Below are positions 39,848 through 51,000 of a stretch of 64,000 nucleotides of DNA, one piece after another; within the stretch, counting starts at the first letter, position 1; every line of letters begins with the position of its first letter. Location: contig NW_001865040.1 in NCBI RefSeq assembly GCF_000002865.3, positions 2,300,723 to 2,364,722 on the forward strand, in the 5' to 3' direction. The notes below the pieces were generated by a model. That model was not told the origin of the DNA. It worked only from the letters and a program-made list of their open reading frames with translations, and did not search any database. Both the position numbers and the translations under genes were made by a program. The stretch comes from Monosiga brevicollis MX1 (taxonomy: Eukaryota > Opisthokonta > Choanoflagellata > Craspedida > Salpingoecidae).

Positions 39848-41355
39848 TTAGGAATGCATGGGCTTGCTTCGCTTGGGGGGAATAGTCGACGTGAGGGGGT
39901 GGACTTCGCGTTCAGGCTCATCGTTGTCCGTGTCCATTTCGTGCTGGCGCTTGCCCCCGGCGAACATGAAAAGCTCCTGCCAAGACGGGCTGGCCTGCTG
40001 AAGGCTGCTCGCACTCCGACTCGCCTCACACGAAGGTCCTGCTGAGCTTGCACGATCATCCTCGCCCGTAGCCCCCGGCCCGCTGGCTGAAGTTGGTATT
40101 GAGGTGGCGCTCGAGTCTTTGGCAATGCCGTGATGGTGCCGCACTACGCCCGGCTCGGCGCTTGGGCGTGCATGGTGCCGATGGTCACGTGCTGCCGCAT
40201 GCCCACCCGGCCCGTGTTCGGTGGGGCTGACTGAGAGGCTCTGGGCAAAGGATGCCAAATCCTGCTCTGGCAATGAAGCCAACCTGCAAATCCCAAAAGT
40301 CCAACGAGACAAGAGCAATGAGAAAGCACTGCATTTGGAGGGCAAGATCGCAGAAAATAGAACAAGACGCTGCACGCTCAAGCTCAAAGGCCACCCTCAT
40401 GGACACGGGGCCGCCAGTCTGTCAAAACGTACGAGATGGAGCCAAACTTGGCGGTGATCTCGGCCGCAAACTGTTGCAGAGTGTCGAGGAGGCCCGCGAG
40501 GTCAAGCACCCCAACGAGGCGGCCACTGGTGCAGTCACCTAGCTGCAAGATTTCCGCCAGCGCATCGCGAAAGCCCGCCACAAAGGCCAGCCGAATCTCC
40601 ATGGTGCGGTGCTTGTAAAAGTGGGTCAACCCCACCGTGGCCAGGCGAAACTCGGGGTCGACATACATGGAATCCACATCCTCCCAGCCCGTGGCGCGCG
40701 GACGCAGCGGTGAGAGCGGTGGGAGATCTGGTAGCTGCGCTGGTGGCATCGGGGCTCGTGGCATGGTCGATGGAAACGTTGCTGCTGGCCCTTGGGGCAG
40801 CGAAAGACGCGCATTGGTTGCAGACATGCCCATGCCCATACCCACGTCCATGCTGGCGGTTGCGGAAGCTGATATGCCCGCCGTCGCCGTGCCGGAGTGT
40901 TCGGCCATGTGCAAAAGTTCATGGCAAAATTCAGACAAGGTGGCGCGAGACACTGCGCCACGCGGCAAGAGGCTTCGCAGCCGTGCACTCAGGGCTTCAA
41001 GCGCGGCCAAGGACCCCTCGATTTTGGCCCGTCGGCACCGATGTTTACATCCTATTGACAAGCGCATAAAGGTGAGCATATAACCTCAAAGGCCTCGAGC
41101 CGGTCGCCAAAAAAAAAAAAAAATGGCGAGGCGCAAGACACACGGCCTGGTGGGGTGCATGGGGAGGAGCCAGCGACGGCACGCACTTGAAAGGATGGGG
41201 CAGATAACCTCAGCAAGCTGGCGAAAGGCCGTCATCACCTCGGGGGTGGCGTCCCAGCTTGGATCATGCATGCTGCGAGTAGGAATAGCGGCACTGTTGC
41301 AAGCAAACCGCCAGCTCCCGGGCGCTCCGCTACCCCGGACCTCTCCGCTGGCCAT
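39848..41355 (-). CDS. Unassigned protein with helical core and disordered C-terminus
   Basis: The proposed start is ATG at 41355 (MASGEVRGSG). Exon 1 includes DPSWDATPEVMTAFRQLAEV and ends near 41189 at a GTGCGT donor. Exon 2 runs from about 41053, after an AATAG acceptor, to near 40390. It holds RCKHRCRRAKIEGSLAALEA, then helices with LRSLLPRGAVSRATLSEFCH, a proline/methionine-rich linker, and a conserved-looking block: TVGLTHFYKHRTMEIRLAFV, then FRDALAEILQLGDCTSGRLV, then LLDTLQQFAAEITAKFGSIS. The last exon begins after a TTTGCAG near 40286 and runs to a stop at 39848; it is rich in S, A and H and ends PPKRSKPMHS. The exact exon 2-3 junction is unresolved, because the alternative phase gives a shorter tail ending at 40144. 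I do not recognise the family. The lysine/arginine-rich end could be a nuclear signal. Confidence 0.5.
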
Positions 41356-41564
41356 GGCGGCCTTGTTGCTGTCGGTCAGAAACCCGTACCTAGCTCAAGG
41401 CCCCGTGGCCAGGCCTGTTTGCACACCAGACACCCTCTCGAAACGTGCCAACACCGTCGCAGCCTCTTTCCCGCTGCATTCGCGCTCCTTCTCACGTCCA
41501 ATGTGCAGCAGCTGGCAGCCAGAGCAGAACGGTTCCAAGCCGCAAAAGCTGTGCGCGCGCGCGT

Positions 41565-41602
<38 letters not shown>

Positions 41603-42332
41603 TTTGTTTTTGTCTTTTTTTTTAATTTTTTTCTTGTTGTGGAGCTGTGTGTTTGCAAATTGAATCACCAGCACCATGGACCGTGACATGTTCTCAATAA
41701 ACCGCTTCATCTTCTCTACAAGTTATATTAACTCTTTCAAAGCAAAAGCGTGAAAGTCTGCATCTTCTACCGAAATAACTTCAAAAACCAACACCAACTC
41801 AAAATTTCCCAAGCTGATCAAGCTCCCACGCTTTGGTTGAAGCATAGTGTGATAAAGCTCACACTTGACCTCAGGGACCCTGGTATTAAGAATGGAGGGG
41901 TGTTAATCTTGGCATAATTTAAAATCGGGTCGTGCCGTGAGCGAGTGAGCGAGTGAGCGAGCTGGTCCGTCACCCGTGCTGCGCTTCCTCTTCTCCCTAC
42001 TGCTTTGCGTGTGCGTGTGCGTGTGCGTTTGCCTGTGCCTTTTGGTGGTGACCGTGCTTTGTGTCTGCCTCTGCCTCCTTGGCGTCTTTTCCCTCGCTCC
42101 AGTGGTGTTGCCTCCCGGTTAACGTCCCCCTCTTTATGATTAAAAATTTTTTTTTTTTTTTGGAATCGTCTCGTCGGCTCTCCATTCTGGCCAGTTCTGC
42201 TTGGCCGCTCATCATCGCTTCACGTTCTGCCCGTGCATGCGTGCATCGTTGATTTCATTGCCTCTGGCGGCCGGCTTTCTGGTGTGGTGTTCCAGGGCAG
42301 CGCAAGTGGACCACCTTGCCACTGCCGCCACC
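41356..42332. other. Divergent intergenic region with TCG repeat
   Basis: The region lies between two divergently transcribed genes. It carries the trinucleotide array annotated separately, an alternating GCGCGCGCGCGTG at about 41552-41564, three copies of an 8-base GTGAGCGA unit at about 41938-41962, a (GTGTGC)n stretch near 42007-42030 and a T14 run at about 42146-42160. No coding frame is credible. Confidence 0.45.
41565..41601 (+). repeat. (GTC)12 trinucleotide repeat
   Basis: About twelve uninterrupted GTC/TCG units in noncoding DNA, directly after an alternating GC segment. The same unit on the same strand recurs inside the BAZ1-like gene at 55.4 kb, where it encodes aspartate on the minus strand. 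Confidence 0.95.
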
Positions 42333-45300
42333 ATGAAGAATGTGGGGCAAATGTTTGTTCAGCTGCGGGCCGAGGATCAAGACTCTTCAGGGCCCGGCAG
42401 CCATGGCATGAAGGATCACCCGGACCTGGCCCACTCGCCGCGACTCCCGCTGGATGCCAATTCCCGCCTCACTGCTTGGGCGCCTGATCGCTCCTCTTTT
42501 CGCCTCCGCATCGATGCGGAGCAAGTCGCGGGCGACGCGCCCGTCATTCGTACCATCACCGCCCAGTATGGTCAAATCCTCTTTCTCCACGTCGTTCGCA
42601 GCTTTGACGCCATCATCACCATTGAGGCCCGCCCCGGCGAGGTATGTCATGTCTTACCTTGCCCATATTCACCGCCTGTTGATCTCCGTTCCTGAGCGTC
42701 TCCTGACCTCCCGCCACCTGACCTCGCGCCATCGCCGTGGCTGGATGCAGAGTAACCTGGTCCTGTTATACCGAATCGATGGCTCCCACTCGGTTCTGCC
42801 CGTCCCGGCCGTGGCCAACCACGTCAGCAGTTGTGAGGCGACTGGCCGTGTTGCTGTTGTCAGCGATGACGGCCTCGTCTTCCTGGATCTTCCCGAATCC
42901 CATCTACAGCGCGTCCAGGCCGACCCGCTCTCCGACTGGCCTCTCCCGTACGTTCCAACCATTCGGTTAGATATGGCCTTTGCGCCCCTGGCCGTCCACC
43001 TCTTTGGTGACATCTTCGTCGTCCGGAAGACTGTGCGCGAGGTTTGTGTTTTTTTTATGCATGTGCAAAAGTACCCGCGCCGGCGCCTTTAAGCCTTGCT
43101 ACGCGCAGGCTCATGAACAGCACTCCCGGCACGCCCCTAGCTCTATGTTTACAGTCTCAGCCATGAACCTGCTGCCATTGGCCGCCACCATCAACCCGTC
43201 ACTGCGATTCAAGTCGACGGCCGCACATCTATTCCCTTACCCAGTAGCCAGCACCTTCTTCTTCCACTCCAAAGCATCGAGGGCCAGCCACCAGATGACA
43301 ACAGCCGTGCCGTCCTTGAAACCACGGCCATGACGTATGCTGGTTGCACCACCTCCAGCCCTAGCTCCTGTTTTGCTCGCATGACACTCTTGTCTCTTGT
43401 TGCACCAGCTCATTGTTATCATCGATCATGCTTGGCCTCATTGCAGATGCACCGAGCATCTCGTCACCAGGTTGGAACAAGACGCACCCCGTGAGACGGC
43501 GCTGCGTCAACTTTTGCACATGGCTTTGGAGCACGGCGAGGCTTTTAATACCGTTAGCATTACGGCACGGCAACACCTATCTGCCACTGAGGCCATGCAA
43601 AGGGTTGCAAATCAAGGCGCAACGCCTATCCCGGCCTCTTCTCCCAAGCATTGCACTCTCGTCATCCCGTCGCTTCGCCACGCTTGGATTTTTTCCGCCG
43701 ATGCAAATGGTTGCCAACTCCTGGCCAAGTCAACCTATCCCCTGCCCGACCCTGCCGTTGCCATCTGGTGCAGTGGACCTCGTGTGCGTATTCCCCGCAC
43801 TTGTGCCATGTTTGGCAAAATGGTGTGCGTACAAAACGGCTTGCATACCTTGGTGCCCCTCACTAAATTGCATTACCGTGATGCCGCAGATTTTTGTCAT
43901 CTGTCATGGTAATAATACCGTCTTGTATACCTACAGCAATCAACGACAAGCCCCTGATATTCTGACACCCGAAGCACCTTTGGCCTTGCATCTTGATGGC
44001 ACTGAATTGCATCCCGACCAGTTGGCCGAGTCAATCTGGTTGGGGAGCGACAGCCTCGCCCTACAACCCCTTCGTATGACCGCCACGGCCGAGCGTCTTA
44101 CCATATCGGCCTTTACAGAGTAAGTGGGTGGTCTTTTGGTGACGAGTTTTGTGCTCTTGGCACTAAAATGTATCCCAACCCAACACGCTATACATGTCTC
44201 TGTTGCTGTCTTTATCGCTGTCTGCCTGGCTCTCTCACTCGCTCGCTATTGTTTTCCCACGCCCCATACTGTGCGTCGCTTTGGCGTGCCAATGGTAGGA
44301 GCGGGGAATGCCGCTTGAGCACTTTTATCATCACTCCGGTCTTGACCCTGATCCAGGAGTTGCACGACTTTGCCCAGCAGCTTCCCCGTGCCCATCCCAA
44401 CGTTCTCCAGGTCAATCTACTCGCTTTTTATTTTTATTTTTTATTATATATGTCCTGTCGCTGAATCTGGATCATGGCAGCAGCTGTGAGAGCCTGGTAG
44501 TCTTCTCGACTCATTCACATGCCCGGTGCAGGTCTTGCATGACACAAACATGATTCTCCGTGGAGAGCTGCTCCGAGATCCGCACCGCATTCTACCCCAC
44601 GTATGCTTCGCCCTATTTGTCTTGGAGACACTTTCAGATTTAGCTTGCATTCGCTCATGTTTGTCATTCATGTGCCTGCTGCAGTGGCAAACCAACTGTC
44701 GATTGCTGTTCCAATATCTCGACGATGCCAGCAGTGGCTCGGTGATGCGCCGTGCCGCGCTCTTGACCATGCAATCCAACGGTTCGACTTTGTTTCAAGG
44801 AAGCCCAGCAAAGGCTTTGCTGCTCGGGTGACTGGCTTTGTCTCACCAGCTCTACTTCTACTTGTGCGTAGTGCAACTGTCAGAGTTGCAAGCGCTGGTC
44901 CCTGGCGACAAGTTCAATGGGGACTCACATCAGGCAGCCCTTGGTCATTTGGTATACGCACCGCTTTTCCAGCAATGGCATCCTTGTTCTTTGGCTCCTT
45001 TACTTTTTGAACCGCCTTCCTTGCCTCTCGTCTTGATGCATTGTGTTCTTGTTCTCACACCTGTTGCACGTGGGATTAGCTCTCGGCTTTGACTGCGCTG
45101 CAAACGACCCACATATCGAGGTGAGCGCGGCTTTGAACCTCGTAAGAGACATGGCAGGCCACATTTGGGCTCATGCTGCGCGCCGTCTTGTTTTCCCTTG
45201 GCTGCGCAGTGCCACGCTCGATGCGCTCAAGGCGCTCGTTCAACACCTTGATGTCGGCAATATGACCGGTCAGTGCGACTTGGTGTGAGATCAATGTTGG

Positions 45301-47376
45301 CCCCATGTTCTAGTGATACATCGCCTCACCTCTGTATCGCAGTTTCCATTGAGGCGCTTTTGGAGGCATTTGCGATTGCGGTACCTACCGCGTGGCAAGA
45401 ACTGACCGAGTCAGAGATTCAGCCGATTCAGGTGGGGCAGACTTGCTCGGTCGAGCCGCCCTCGGGAAGTTTGACGCCAGCCTCGTCAAGAGTGACATGT
45501 CATTGTCCCACCGTGCTTAGAAGCTGTTGGCCTCCAGCGACGAAGGCCATCGAGGCCGTGCCATGCTTCTCGGCGTGTTATTGGAGTGGACGTCAGCGGC
45601 CAAGCCCGTCGAGCAGTTTTCAGCGATTAAATCTTCACAGCTCATCCCGACGGTTAGCTTGATCTCCTGTCTCTTTGTCGCCGCATTGGTCTAACCTTGA
45701 TTTGGTGCGGCACACACAGCTTCGACGGCACTTTAAACTTCTTGTGCGCGCCGACGGCGCGCCAGGCGTGCTTTTGCTAGCCTGTCATCATCAAGATGCT
45801 GTACTGGAGGTGGGGCCCCGTGCACAAAGGAGCATGGTCGCAACAAAACTCATTTTGAGCATACATCGAGCTCGTGTGCTTTTGACAAGCCTTACATTCG
45901 TTCCTGGCTTGCGGGGCGTAGGAGCTTTTGCAACCTTTGCTTTCTGCGATCAAGCCAGCCCAACTTTTGACTTTGCTTGAAATGGCAGCTCGTGCTCCCC
46001 ACGTGTTGCGCGTGAGTTGAGCCTGTCTTCTTTCTTTTTTGTTTGGGAGTTTGTCCGTGAGGGGCATATCGTTCCGTCTGTTTACACAAGCGATTGTGAT
46101 CATAGACCAAACTGTTGCCAAGCTGGGAGCTTTCTGCTCCGGGCGATCAGGATGTGGTTGTTGCTGCCATTATTGAGTCGCAACTGCACATCCTGTCCAC
46201 GCCAGACACGGCCGGGTAAGGCCCCTGCTCCGCCCCATGGATACTATCCAGTCTAGTCCAGAGCTTGCGGGTCATCTCTCACCATGCCGTGCTCATGGGC
46301 GTGTACAGATCACCTAATTTGCGCCTCTCCGTTGATTTGGCATCACGCCCTTCCTGGTGTGACCACCTATCACCATACGGCCCCGATCGGACGGATGGCT
46401 TGGCTGGCAGTGCTTCAGCTTTGGCGGTATGCATGCTGTGCTCGGCCCTGCTTGTTGTAGACTCATCGCGTCCCAGTCCCATTCCCTCACTGTTTTTTTT
46501 TTTTTTTGTTTTTTTTCCCAAATTGTTCCCAGCAATTGCGGCATTTGCAAGCCTATTGCTGGGAGCAAATGCGCCCTGCCCTCGTCGAGCCTTTTAGGAG
46601 AGTGATGGAAGGCTTGCAGGACCGTTGTCCTGGTGCCACAGCCCTGAACATCATTGCGCACCTGCGCGGTGGGCAAGTTGTTGAAGGCGCGCTTGGTCTG
46701 TTGGCGAGCCATGCTCAAGCTTTTCATAGCTGGCTGCATGACGCCTCTCACGACTCGACGGTCCGTACTTCAAGGATGAGCGCTTTTTTTTTTTTTTTTT
46801 TTTTTTTACCGTGCGCACGGCGGGCAGCTGATGAGTCGGTGCATGCGTGCTGCCCCTCTTCAGGTCCTGGAGGAACTGGCCAGTCATTTGGCTGCGTGCT
46901 TGGCACAAACAGATGGCTGCCAACTCAGCAAGCTGGTGCCCCGTGCTGAAGTCCCGCTTGAAGAAGTAGCTCAGGCACGGCGAGAGGTTCTACATCAACA
47001 CGCTCGGAGCCGAAAAGGTTCGCCGCGCGTAGCCATCCAAACCTTCAAGGAGTTATGCAGCTCAAGGCACATGGACCCCTCATGCAATTGGATCTTCTCT
47101 TGCAGATATTTCGCGTTTGTTGGACTTGCTGCCCGCAGACGGCATGGCTGCTGATTACTTGCCCATCCTTCAATGTGCGGTTCGCGAGGCGGCCGCGGAC
47201 CGCATCAAAGAGGTGCGCATCGTTCGAGCGGATACTTACATGCGGCTCGCTCACAAAAAAACGATCATGTATGACATGATATACGTTCCATGTGTGTCAG
47301 CTAGCTGCGCTCACCTGAAGGATGTGCCATCGCTCGATAGTATCTTCTCTGATTTAAAAGTCTGCACCTGCTTCTG
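42333..47376 (+). CDS. Large multi-exon protein, beta-propeller-like N-terminus and helical C-terminus; unassigned
   Basis: ATG 42333 has a strong GCCACC context. Supported exons include 42333-42641, 42751-about 43041, one at about 43150-43332, about 43437-43783 (GTGCGT donor), 43889-44121 and many later pieces to about 47376. The N-terminal part has repeated beta-strand blocks: YGQILFLHVVRSFDAIITIE, then SNLVLLYRIDGSHSVLPV, then ATGRVAVVSDDGLVFLDLPE, and later HCTLVIPSLRHAWIFSADAN and IFVICHGNNTVLYTYSNQRQ. This fits a WD-like propeller. The remainder gives amphipathic helices such as ELHDFAQQLPRAHPNVLQVL, SIEALLEAFAIAVPTAWQEL and VLEELASHLAACLAQTDG, and ends with LPADGMAADYLPILQCAVRE. A propeller plus solenoid suggests a trafficking, nuclear-pore or similar scaffold, but I cannot name the family. 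Several exon joins in 43.0-43.2 and 44.4-46.3 kb are unresolved. It may be more than one gene. Confidence 0.45.
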
Positions 47377-48057
47377 AAGGAGAATGAGATTAAATTTTTG
47401 GTTACATGTAGTTTGCAGAACGAAGCCTTTGCGGATTCTTTCTGATTTTTTAGGATCAGCCAACCCTGGTGTCAGAATGTAGGCGACAGTGTGCTGTGGA
47501 GACTCGTGCCTCGATTCACCAGTTCCAATCGACATCACTCCGTTGATCCAACTTTTCCCACAGACAGACGGAGAGACAGAGACCGAGACAGAGACGGAGA
47601 GACGGAGAGACACAGAGAGAGAGAGACAGAGACGCCATCTCACTGTTTTCGTTCTCTGCGAGCTCTCCACTTTTTTTTCTTTGTTGCACTGTTCCGCTTT
47701 TTTCTTTTGAACTCTCTGCTCCTGTTGCTCGAGTGATCGGCACTGGAGTCAGTGCGGTGGCGGCAGCAGCAAACAGCGCGGCGCTGGCTTGTTGGCCGTC
47801 AGCAAAGCATCATTAGCGGGCTTGGCTACCTTTAGGGGTAATCAAGGTTGATAGGGTGCCATCGAAACAAGAAACGATCGACCTCGCTCCTACGTGTGGC
47901 GCCTCCATTTCGCGCACCACCTCCGGCAGCGATTGGGACATGTGAGGCTTGCCCTCGATCGACAAGTGCCTTCTTCTCAAGAGGGCTTGAGCGGCTTTTC
48001 TGCTGTCGTTCTTTGCTCCACCTCAAGAGGTTTGCGCGCGCAACGCAACTGGCCATC
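47377..48057. other. Intergenic spacer before VPS39
   Basis: It holds the purine-rich repeat annotated separately and a pyrimidine-rich stretch. The rest, to the VPS39 ATG at 48058, is presumably promoter and 5' leader. No RNA gene seen. Confidence 0.45.
47561..47633 (+). repeat. (GAGACA/GACG)n degenerate microsatellite
   Basis: About 73 bases built from GAGACA, GAGACG and GAGAGA words. The strand carries almost no T, so the tract is strongly asymmetric. It lies about 190 bases after the provisional end of the 42-47 kb gene. Confidence 0.9.
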
Positions 48058-51000
48058 ATGGCAAAGAGCTCATCGGGTCATCTGGCCTTTGAGGCCAACG
48101 AGTTTATCAAACTACACCACACCAATTTTGAGCTCACCGCCTTTGACAGCTATGGTGCGCTCTTGATTCCAACCGATGCTTCTTTCCTCCCAGTCATCCA
48201 AATTCTTCTCTTCCCATTTGCCGCTCACCGCTCAACCGCTTCTGCTCGCTCGCGTAGATGATAAGCTGGTCTTTGGCACCAGCAACAACAAACTCGTGAT
48301 TTATACCATCGAAAACTATCCCGTGCCGTACGGCGAGCAGCCCAACTGTAAAATGCTGGCGCCCGTCACCATCGAAGCCCACGCTGGTACCTCCAGCAGT
48401 CCTATCCGCCAGGTCAAGGCCATCAAGGAAATGAACCTCCTTTTGGTGCTGGTGGATACCACTTTGGTGTGCTTTGAGCTGGCCACACGACGCTTCAAAT
48501 CCAGCCTCAGTGGTTACAAGGGCATCACTGCCTTCGCTGCTAGTCTGCAGGTGGGTGTGCCCCCTCCTGTCAGCCCCCCAATGCATCGAGCTCCACTCCA
48601 ATTCGTCCACTTACTGCTGTGCACACTGCAGGTCAAGAATGACCCAAGCGCTGATACCCATCACCGATCCACGGCCCAGCTGCCACCTCGCGAGCGCATG
48701 CTTGTTAAGATTGCAGCTATCCGCAAGAAAACAATCTTGTACATCAAAGTCAAAGACCACGAGCTCACCATGCGCAAGGTTGTTTCTATCCTGGTTGTGT
48801 TGATCGGTCCAATCGGCCGGCCTTATTTCAACCTGCTACAAGGTCTCAGATCGAACCACTCACCGCTCTGCCCCATGTCCTAGGAGTTTGCTGTGCCGGA
48901 TGTCCCTGCCATGGTGGAATGGTGCGACCGCGACATCATTCTCAGCTTTCGAAAGGAGCGCGAATACGTCATCATGCGCGTGCGTGCCCGCCATACATGC
49001 TCATCTTACACCCACGGCACCCATCTGGCTGTATACTGGTCGCCAATGAAACGAGTGCATGATACGTTTGTCGCCCATGAACTCACTTCTGTTTTCTCTC
49101 CTTCACCCGCCGGGTCCAATCATGCGCCCTGTGCACTCATGTACATAGTTGGACGAGGAGAACATGGGGCGGACACAGGTGCTTCAAAACGTGACCACAT
49201 CTCCAGAACCCCTTGTGGTCCCCCTGCCAGACCACGAGTACATCATTGGCGTTGAAGAGCAAGGGTGAGCATTCATGGCAGCCAGTGCAAATCCGTAATG
49301 GGCTCGGCCCGAGCTCGCTGCTTGATCATGGCGTAAAGGCTTTGCTAGCGCTGCTGCTCTCAACGGATGATCTGCATTGACAGGACCATCAACACAATAT
49401 TTCGCAAGTTCCAGGGCCAAAGTCAACCCCACAAATTTGGCATCGAGTGGAAGCAAATGCCCAAGACCGCAGGTGTGTGCGCGGCAAAGGCCCGATCTCG
49501 TGCAGCCCGACTTGTGGCTTGATTCTGTTTGGTGCAGGTACCTGATTGTTGTGTGCATTGTTCTGCCATCGTAGATGTGTATGAACCGTTTCTTGTTGGC
49601 ATCAGTTCACAGTACGTGTCGGCACAGCCAAATCCGGTCGTATCACATCAACCAAGTCACCCTTCGTGCTTTGATATCAGTTCTGAACGAACCGACAGGC
49701 ATCAACCATGCCTTCTGTATGCTAAAATCAACCTCATCCTGGAATTGCTTGATAATGTCCTGCTCAATCATTGCAGAGGGTTTCATGTCAAGCCTTTCGA
49801 GGGGCAGCTACATACATCAAACATTCAAACAATCAAGTTTACCGATGAGCCACGCTTCATGACCGTGGACAAGCATGTCTTCGTCGCCTTGCCTCATAGC
49901 TGTGTCATGATGGCCATGGTGCCGCTGGATATCCAGGTGGGTCACACGGAGGCCACCGGTGTAGTCGTGGGGCTTCTTGGAGCAATGGCCGTCGCGAACT
50001 GTTTGAGGCTTACACAACGTTGCATCTGGCTAGGTGGAGAACCTTTGCCTGTCAGAAAACTGGCCGCTTGCGGAGCAATTAGCGGTGCGCTGGCGTTCTG
50101 TCCTTGAATATAGCACGTCTTTCTGAAGAAGCACGGGGAGTCAGAGCGACAGCAAATGCAACTCCGACTCACGCTCAATGCTTTGGTACCCTCATCGATG
50201 TCACAGCCCTTGATGAATGTCTCGCAAGACGCCAAAAGCACACGTCTGGCCGACATTCAACAGAAATACGGCTACACGCTTTTCCGAGAGAAGAAATTTG
50301 ACGCGTACGTATATCTTGTTTATTGTGCTGCATACTGGAGCATGCTTGTCAAAGTTGCTCGGCAAGTATGCTTACCCCGCAACATTGCCCTTCTGCAGTG
50401 GCCTCGAGAAGCTGAAGAGGTTGCCAAATGGCATTAAGCTGGCGCTGAAGCTCTGTTATTGGATGGTGCAGGACCAGCAAAGGGTAGGACAGACGGGTGG
50501 CCCATGGGTGTACCAACAGATAAACGCTGTCATGACATTGGTATAGGCAACGTCGCATCCCAGCGATCTTACATACGCGCGTGCACCTATTGCATCTGAC
50601 AGCCTGCGCAAGACCTGCATCTCAGCGACAAGGAAAAGGAAGCTGCTATGGTGGCCCTTGCAGACTTTCTCACGGACGTGCGTCTTTTCATTGGCGTGCA
50701 TCCATTAATTTCCGCTGTGGTGCGCGCTCTACCATTGATCAATGCTCTGCTTTTGGGCCTCTTTCCCAGGTCCGACAGCGTCGAATCAACAACAAGCAGG
50801 ATTTTGAGCTGTCAGAGGAGCAAAAGGAACTTGACCTGCAAGTGGCAGACACCATGCTCTTGCAATGCTACCTGGAGGTGCCGGTACGGAATCAACGATC
50901 GCCTGCCACTTTGCATACTTTGGGCCCTTTTGTATCTTGCCACCTTTGTATTCAAGCCAGGCTGCGCAAACGACATCGGGCTGATGCTGAAGAGGAGGTT

